From the NCBI GenBank assembly GCA_022496185.1, contig WTXG01000073.1, positions 62,001-126,000 of the forward strand: a DNA stretch of 64,000 nucleotides, written 5' to 3'. The stretch is from Multifurca ochricompacta (Eukaryota; Basidiomycota; Agaricomycetes; Russulales; Russulaceae). Below, one piece after another: positions 57,301-64,000 of the stretch. The stretch's first letter is position 1. Every line of letters starts with the position of its first letter. Under the pieces are notes generated by a model. The model searched no databases. It was not told the DNA's origin and was given only the letters and a program-made list of their open reading frames with translations. The translations under genes were made by a program, and so were the position numbers.

Positions 57301-57979
57301 ATCACCCATTCGAGCTATCCGTCGGTGTAGATGCTCCGTGGCAGCAATGACGAATCTTTTTTTTTTTTTAATTGTATGTTTTTTTTTTTAGAAAAAAAGG
57401 CAAGCGCCCGGTTATCTGGTCAACCTAGAAATTCCGCAAGAGTGGAAAGAGAAAGAGGTCGCACCGAGTTCCTTGTCCTGTAGCAAGACTGCCTGATTGT
57501 CGAAGGCGGTTTCAGCATGATGAACAAAAAAGAAAAACGAAATGGAATGGAACACGAACCATTCGGACACAATGAGGCACACCCTCTCCTCTATGCGCGG
57601 GCGTCAAAGAAACAATGTCAATAAAATAAAAGGCAGGTGGAGAGGGGGAAATCGCGGGGGAATGTGCAGTACTTGCCTGACAAGATTGGCATGGAATTTG
57701 TTTGTCACACTTAATCTTAAGTCTGGCGAAAAAGAAAAGTTAGGATAAGGAAGAAGGGAATGTTGAAGGCAGACCGATGCAAGACAGGGAAGACAAGAGA
57801 GTATAGTATGGATGACGATGGCCGATCACGCACCTCCGACACTCCGCACAGGAGATCTCTCCGCGGTTCCTTTTCATCTCAATTTCCCGAGAATGCATGC
57901 CGTCCTGTCGGATGCCTGCAGCTGCATCACGGTTGACTCTGCGACGGTCTGAATGGGGCTTGGAGAGATCGACAGGCAT
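54374..57979 (-). CDS. Zn2Cys6 transcription factor with fungal_trans domain
   Basis: Nuclear regulator of the GAL4-type family. Exon 1 (57834-57979) starts MPVDLSKPHSDRRRVNRDAA. The cluster is assembled from three exons: ISCAECRR, LKIKCDKQIPCQSCQ (57677-57722) and RRGCASLCPNG (57560-57590), giving CxxCx6Cx6CxxCx7C-like spacing. The second and third are joined by a GC-AG intron. Then GSLATGQGTRFVIAATEHLH, the coiled-coil RIARMGDRIRQLEDALAVLQ, and the fungal_trans middle domain: ALLFSIFALGSVLDVNLP, AMLGSDISSGKTSMESTWSL, LAAHLALSIGLHRDPARWE and IVQRRRMVFWDLFIADSWH. Further exons run through RTLTATSPRYTTIRELDRKI to a His/Pro-rich tail ending LNETWMSFMQQHSG and a polyglycine run. The splice between 54750 and 54560 is unclear. 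The 3' end at 54374 faces the convergent neighbour. Confidence 0.88.
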
Positions 57980-60900
57980 GGTGCTGGCGGCGAGAAAAGG
58001 TTCATTGGTGAAGGGTCCGTTGCGGTGCTTATTTGAAGGTGTTAAGCCCTGAAAGGTGGGCGTGGGAAATTTAAATACAAATAAAGATAAAAGATCGTAA
58101 CCATACCATTTTTGGAAATTGGAAACTCTCACTTCTCTCGTTCTTTGTGTCTCTCGTCTTCTTTCTCTTCTCTCTTTCTCTTTCTCTCTTTCTCTTTCTC
58201 TTTCTCTTTCTCCTTCTCTTTCTCTCTCCCTCTCTCTCTTTCTTTCTTCTCCTGATTCGGGTTCGGGTTTGGTTGCACTTCGTTACCGGCGTGGAGCGTT
58301 GTGTAGTAGTACAATTACAATTTACAATTTACAATCACAATTTATTACAATTCTGCATCGTGTCGTACGGTTAGTTAAGGTCATCTCTCTACCAAGTGAT
58401 TCATTCAAGTTCGAGTTCGAGTTCAAGTATAATCTCTTCCAATAAAAATCCCGTGTTCACCGGATCACACATACAATTGGTAACCTTGTATTTTATTCTT
58501 CCTCCTCCTCTTTCTCCCCCCCCCCTCTCCGAGCTTCTTACATAGCCTTATGCTTCAACTCGATGGAGTTCGTGTCGCCACCAACGCAAGTATCTCAGGA
58601 CCCGCAGCATCTCGGCAAGGCAAAAAGATCTTCCTTCCTCTTCCTTTCACAGCAACGGTCTTAGCCGGCGTCCAAATATGATGATGAAACGCTTCCCTTG
58701 ACCTCTTGTGAATCCAGCTGGACAAGAACAACATTTATTTTCTTACTGCTCGGTCCTCAGGTACCACACACGACTACGAGTCTCGAAGGAGCTTCACGCG
58801 ATCATAAAATACATCTTACCATCGCTTACATCGCTTAGCTATAATATTCGCTATTTGCCGTCCCATTTTCCCCCTCTTCCGCATACCATTTTCGGTCAAA
58901 CGGTCCCCTTCACTCGGCCATCACGGAAATGTCACAATCTGTCACGAAGCTGTCAACCTTGTCTCATCGTTCATTGGAATCTTTGGTCTCGGTTTGTACA
59001 GCTCTCAGCTAGAACTCATGGAAGTATTTTTTTTTTACTTGACGCGCGCTTGCTTTCTTACAAATGGTATAGGAATTCAAGTATTTCAACTGTACTTCCC
59101 CTCTCGTGGGCTGCGGAGGGGGGAGGGGGGGGGGACAAAGTATGAACTCCGCACTAGGCAAAAAAACTCCGAAGTAAATGAACTCTCCCCAAAAATACTC
59201 TCCGTTCGACCACAGAACAGGACGACAGATTTGTGTATCACGATCCCTACAGGCCACACCCACTCTGAGGCTCATTCTCGCGTGAGTCTGCTTACCCCCC
59301 CCTCCCCCGGGACATTGCGGCCCGTCTGGATTGTGTCACCCACCCCTGAGCTGTATAACTTAAAAATTAAAAAAGAACAAGAGAGAATGAGGGAGGGCGG
59401 AAGGGGTAGCGGGGGGGGAGGGTGTTGCATACATAGTCCCGACCCATCATTACATGATGGTGATTTGCTTTTACGATTGCAAGATCGAGGTTGACCAACA
59501 ATCCCTACCCCCTCCCTCCCAACTTTTTTTTTTTTTTCACCTGAGCGGAGAAATGTACTCCGTATGGCTAATTTCCCTTAACTAATAGGGGTTGAGGAGA
59601 ATCTGCCAACCAGCCAGCCAAGAACTGCGCAACGATCAGAAAATCCGAGGAGCCCTTGGCTCTTCGCGTGTTCCTCGGCGTTATTGCGTGCACCAATACG
59701 CTACTGTTTCCAATGCATCCGTCGTCTCTCCTCATTCCGTAAACGGGAGGGAGGCGCGGAGTGACGATGTGCTGAATAACTAACTCTAACTCATTTTCTA
59801 ACAATACAATGGATGTGTGTGTATGACATGCTCCCATGATCCTCCATGAGGTCGCAAAATGGAAACCTTGTTGTAGACCTCCCATATATGGTCAATGGCT
59901 TTTATGATGTATTCATTGAATGAAATGCTCCCGGGAAAGCGAAACGCCCGTCAAGGAATACATACGGCATATAGCACGACGACAAGAAGCATTAAACCGG
60001 GGGCCGTCTCGCCCAATCCCTGGCTCGAACTCAACGTGAAATTCTCGACTGCTCCAGAAGAAGTAAGAGGAGGTGAAAAAAAAAAAGAGGGGAGGGGGGG
60101 TGGGGGGCTGGTTGTGGCGATTCTGTTGGCTCTGCGATTTTATTTTATGACGTCCCCCTCCTCGTGTTCTATAGGTGTACACATAAAGTAGCACCTCACG
60201 GACGATCCACACGATTGGCACATGTTCTGCATTAAACTGAGGACCGGTGTCTACACAGAAAAGATAAAAGGGCCGATTATCCGAATGTACGTTAACGTTT
60301 ATTCACCCCACCTTAGTCACGAACGAGCGTTGGGTGTTGAGGCACCGAAGAACTCCCCCCCTCCCCCCTCTCAAAGTATGTGACCCACCCATCAATAAGA
60401 ATGTTTTTTTTTTCGATACGTATCGAGTACCGAGCGCCTAAAACCGGTTGTCGGTCGCCTGCTTGGCTATTGCAGTTCTTGCAATTGCTTATTCAACCCA
60501 ACCCCGTTGAAAAGAAGAATAGGTCTAAGGGCGCTTACCTGCCCCACCCCTCCGGGTCCCGCCCCCTTTCTCGTTTCTTTCCGAGGTTAGGCGGTTAGGC
60601 GCCTCTTTGACCTCATATTGATCGATCGAGGAAAGAAATATATATATGTAAGTTGGGTGTTGCGTGGTTATCATCTATACAACCCTACCCTACTGAAATA
60701 AAAAAAAAAACAAAAAAACAAAAAACCATACATTCTAAGCGCTATCGGTACTACTACCCCAAGGATATGGGTCCCCTCCCAACCTTTCCTTCTAAAGCTA
60801 AACAACCAATTATCAAAAAAATGATCCGTGCAGCTCTGTGCCTTTCGTATTTTAACGCATTTTTTTTTTCCTGAGTCCGTTTATTTTTAATATTTTTAAT

Positions 60901-62523
60901 ATTATTATTATAAATCCAATTTATATTCCGCATATTCCGCGCGTACTACATGCAATGAACGGTCGTAACTACTTTAGGTGCCCCAGTAGATACACAAAAT
61001 TTTAAGTTTAAGTTTATAAATCATCACACAAGTTTTATTTTTTATTTCATTTTATTGGTTATTTCATTTTATTGGGTCTTCCAATCCAATGTGGTGGTGT
61101 GTGGGATGGGACGCAGGCACGGCATTGAGTCCTCACCTTACTTTAACACACACACACACACACACACGCACATGCACCCCTTTTTTTCTTTTTTCTTTTC
61201 CCACAGCTTCCCACAGCAACGGGAATTCTTAAAGCACCGGTGATGCTCCATCTCTAGCCGGTGTACTACACTGCATTGTGTAGTGTGAGCTTTTTAAAAA
61301 GGGCTTGGCACCCAAAGGACAAGGACAAGGAAGAAGAAAAATTAAATAATAAAAAATAATGAAACATGTTTAAAAACTTCATATCATATCATATCAATAA
61401 CCTCCTCCCTAACCGCGCGCGTCCAGCCGCTAGAACCAAGTTACAAAGTTTTCCAAAAGTTCATTCATTCAATTCATTTTTTCCTTCCCCTCCATGAAGG
61501 GAGGTTTTTTTTTAAAAAAAAAAAGTAACTAAGGATAGGGTTTGACGACGCGTGGTTTGGGACAGCATTGCAGGCGTTTTTTTTATTTAATTTAATTACC
61601 CCTCCCCCCCCCCCGTTATTCGTTAGTTTACCGGTTGTTCAGTGTCCGATGGTGTGTAGGGGCTACTAGTTCCGTCGACTCGAACTTGTTGGTTACTTTA
61701 ATATAAGTTTTAAGTACACACACGCATTACGCAAAAAAAAAAAGAGGAGAGGCTTCTCCAATGAGCAGTTCCTAGTTCCCAAATATTTTTTTAAGTGAGG
61801 AGAGGAAGGGGAAGAGAGAGAGGGGAGAGCTCCCTCCTTCAAGCCTTTGGCTGGCTGTGTGCACCGCACGCACAAAGGCGATCAATCAATACCGCCATTT
61901 TTCTAATTTGATTTAGAATTAGAATTAAAGGCCAGGGGGGAGGCAACCGAAACCGCAACGTAACTCGTCACGTGAGAGGAGTTGTACCCTCCCAGGTGGG
62001 TGGCCTATACCCTCCTCCCCCATCATTGCCTTCCAACACTACACTTGCTTCGCCCAATTTTCCCCCCCCCTCGGGTACGCCATCGCCCCAAACCTTTTTT
62101 TTTTTTGGTTTTTACCTGCCCGCCTGAAGAAATAGAGATAAACAATAAAAAAACTGTCACACATGGGGGGCATTCGTATTGTAATATTCTTCTACTACAT
62201 GAGGGAAGGATAGAGATAGGGGAGAGAGAAGGGAGAGAGGTTGGGGGTGGGAGGAGGGGCTAAACGTCCATGTCGTCATCCAAAACCAGAACCAGAAAGG
62301 TATTGGAGACCCTTCCTCCCCCCTCCCCCCCCTTCCCCCTTCGCTCTCAGCAGCTGCATCTCATACGACTCACTACGAACGAAAGAAGCGAAAGGAAGAG
62401 AGAGAGGGGGAGGGGTTGGGGGGTTGGGGTGGCGATTAAAAGGTGGCGACCGCGGCGGTATACATATGCACATACGCCGGGTTTCACGCGGAGGTAGGGT
62501 AGCGCATGGCAACAGCAAACTAG
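57980..62523. other. Long intergenic region, no supported gene
   Basis: 4.5 kb between the 5' end of the Zn2Cys6 gene and the 3' end of the MADS gene. Contains a CTTTCT run (58145-58250), a CA repeat (61149-61167), ATATCATATCA repeats (61381-61397), and many mononucleotide tracts of 8-15 bases. Open frames at 58708-59494 and 59895-60191 are low complexity with no domain. The first kilobase probably holds the Zn2Cys6 promoter. Confidence 0.45.
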
Positions 62524-64000
62524 CTACACACTGCCGGTGGGGGCACCACGCGCATTATCTTCGCTACCACCACGACCACCACGACCACCGCCGCCACCGC
62601 CACCGCCGCCGACATCTCCGCGGGATCTCTTCCCTAACCGCGGGCTACGTGGGGCATCGTGTGCGGTTCCCGACAAGAAATCAAGCCAGGATGACGAGCT
62701 CGAGTCGTGATGTCCACCGCTAACACCTCCGCTACTGCTGTTACTACTACCGCCGCCCCCCGCGTGCGTCGTTGGCGCAAACTGCGGCCAGTCGAACGTC
62801 AGCGGTGGCGCTAGGAAGTCGAACTCCGGATGGGGACCTACCCCGCTGCCGCCTGCGGGTCCAAACACATGGGCGAAGAGATCATCGGTACTCGGACCGA
62901 AATGGGGCTGCGTAATTCGTGGTGGATGTCGCGGTGATCCATAGGTTTGTACGAGGTGTAAATGGGGCGCGTTTATATCGCCTCCTGTCCCCGTCGGCGA
63001 CGGGAACGATGAGTGCAGGTGTAATCCGCTGCCTCCGCTTCCGCTACCACCAGACGGGAGTGTTGGTGAAACATGAGAATTGAAGCCTGAAAAGAATCCT
63101 GGTTGATATGAATGCGGTAAAAGAGGTGGAGGCGGATGTTGCACGCGCGAATAAAGCACACGGGATGAAAATGAGGGATCAGACTCCGGTCGAGGCGGAA
63201 ACGTGCCGGGGATGGGTGACTTTACTGTATTCGGGTGGTCATCCACCTTGACACGCTTACGCGGATTCGGAGATTGAACGGTATAGGATGATGATGAACT
63301 AGTTACGCGACTACCAGAGGCGTGGGGCTGGGTATGACGATCGGCAGATACAGGTAGAGTCGGTGACGATGTGGGTAGGTCACCTGGAAGATGGAGGTGT
63401 GGACGGTAGTCCGCCTGTGGCGAAAGTGAGTGGGCGAATTGTGAAGAGAGGAGAGGGTGGAGAACACACTTCGGCGGCCTCCGGTTTTGGACCAAGCACC
63501 TTGCCGGTCTGGGTGTTACTCTTACCCTTGAGAGTATCGTGGCGTACGTATTGTGTTGTTGGAGAGTCGTCGGGATCACCATCGTCATCATCATCGCCGA
63601 TATCATCCATACGGGACATGTTGGCACCCCCGCTAAAGTCATGTGGAGTACGGAGATCGCGCTCTCCATCAAACTGTTGAAGAAAATGAGAAAGGATGGA
63701 ATGTAGGTGTACACAAAGACATGGTTTTTTTTTTGATACACACCCTGATTTGTCGTTGGACGAGGGCATTGATATCTGTTGAACAATATTGAAAGAGTTT
63801 GTCTGAATGGCCAGGTTTGCGTTCTGGAAGGAAAAAGAGTATATAGATTCTATTAAAAAAAATAAAGAATATATAGAAAGCTTACCGAAAATTATTACGG
63901 CGACATCGACAGAGCATAAAACACCGAGCTCGTATGCTTTTTTGAAAAGACCTGTTTTACGCTGAATTAAGGGGAAAGAAGGGAGGAGGGAGGACGGGTG
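62524..64000 (-). CDS. MEF2-type MADS-box transcription factor (Rlm1/Smp1-like), 5' end outside the window
   Basis: Nuclear DNA-binding regulator; in yeasts and filamentous fungi Rlm1 acts below the cell-wall-integrity MAP kinase. The first visible exon (63886-63961) gives RKTGLFKKAYELGVLCSVDV and AVIIF, the second half of a MADS box. After an intron come ERKPGHSDKLFQYCSTDINA and LVQRQIR, then FDGERDLRTPHDFSG, the MEF2-type extension. The rest is a long disordered region rich in Ser, Pro, Gly and His, with SYTVQSPNPRKRVKVDD, acidic DDIGDDDDDGDPDDS, and FDFLAPPLTFDWPQFAP. It ends RGGRGGSEDNARGAPTGSV at 62524. The MADS start (MGRRKI-like) must lie beyond position 64000. The plus-strand ORFs here are shadows. 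Confidence 0.88.

Noticed and set aside
58708..60191. Plus-strand ORFs in the long right intergenic region
   Set aside because: Low complexity, no domain and no supported introns.

Overview
This window is nuclear DNA from a filamentous basidiomycete, most likely an Agaricomycete. Genes are split by many short introns (about 48-90 nt, GT-AG with a few GC-AG donors). The protein families are typical of mushroom-forming fungi: salicylate-hydroxylase-like FAD monooxygenases, NB-ARC/TPR NLR-like proteins, a Zn2Cys6 regulator, a MEF2-type MADS factor, a HET-C2-like glycolipid transfer protein, and basidiomycete Copia, hAT and Tc1/mariner elements. I cannot name the species.

Layout. (1) 0.3-5.3 kb: a tandem duplication of an FAD monooxygenase gene with its promoter, both on the minus strand. 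(2) 5.8-8.95 kb: a plus-strand NLR-like gene (helical N-terminal domain, NB-ARC ATPase, 40-residue TPRs), divergent from the monooxygenases across a promoter rich in CACGTG motifs. (3) 9.2-41.6 kb: a transposon island of about 32 kb. It holds small Tc1-like inverted-repeat elements and a minus-strand Copia element (Cop-A) whose 5' leader was split by a complete plus-strand relative (Cop-B, 513-bp LTRs, target duplication GTTCC). It also holds a chimeric Tc1-like transposase relic, a triple nest of solo LTRs, a second LTR family (TGTTATG...CATAACA), a third Copia (Cop-C) split by a solo LTR, and a hAT element with a multi-exon transposase. (4) 41.8-45.0 kb: a second NLR-like gene, paralogous to the first and convergent with it. 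(5) 47.5-49.8 kb: a Pom34-like two-pass membrane protein gene and a glycolipid transfer protein gene, both minus strand. (6) 50.3-52.8 kb: a plus-strand protein with four related CxxC...W..H...C modules. (7) 54.4-58.0 kb: a minus-strand Zn2Cys6/fungal_trans regulator. (8) 62.5 kb to the edge: a minus-strand MEF2-type MADS gene, cut by the window end.

Most interesting biology. The two NLR paralogs share a 19-bp promoter block and close transposon-island boundaries, and each carries a different apparent one-base lesion. The second lies about 3.8 kb from a HET-C2-type glycolipid transfer protein gene. In Podospora, HET-C2 is the protein against which the STAND proteins HET-D and HET-E act in incompatibility. 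Here the GLTP also has Arg where the family's ligand-stacking Trp is expected. A linked NLR/GLTP locus is therefore a candidate self/non-self or cell-death module, but this is inference from family knowledge and position only. All splice sites were read by eye. One-base lesions at short homopolymers could be assembly errors.
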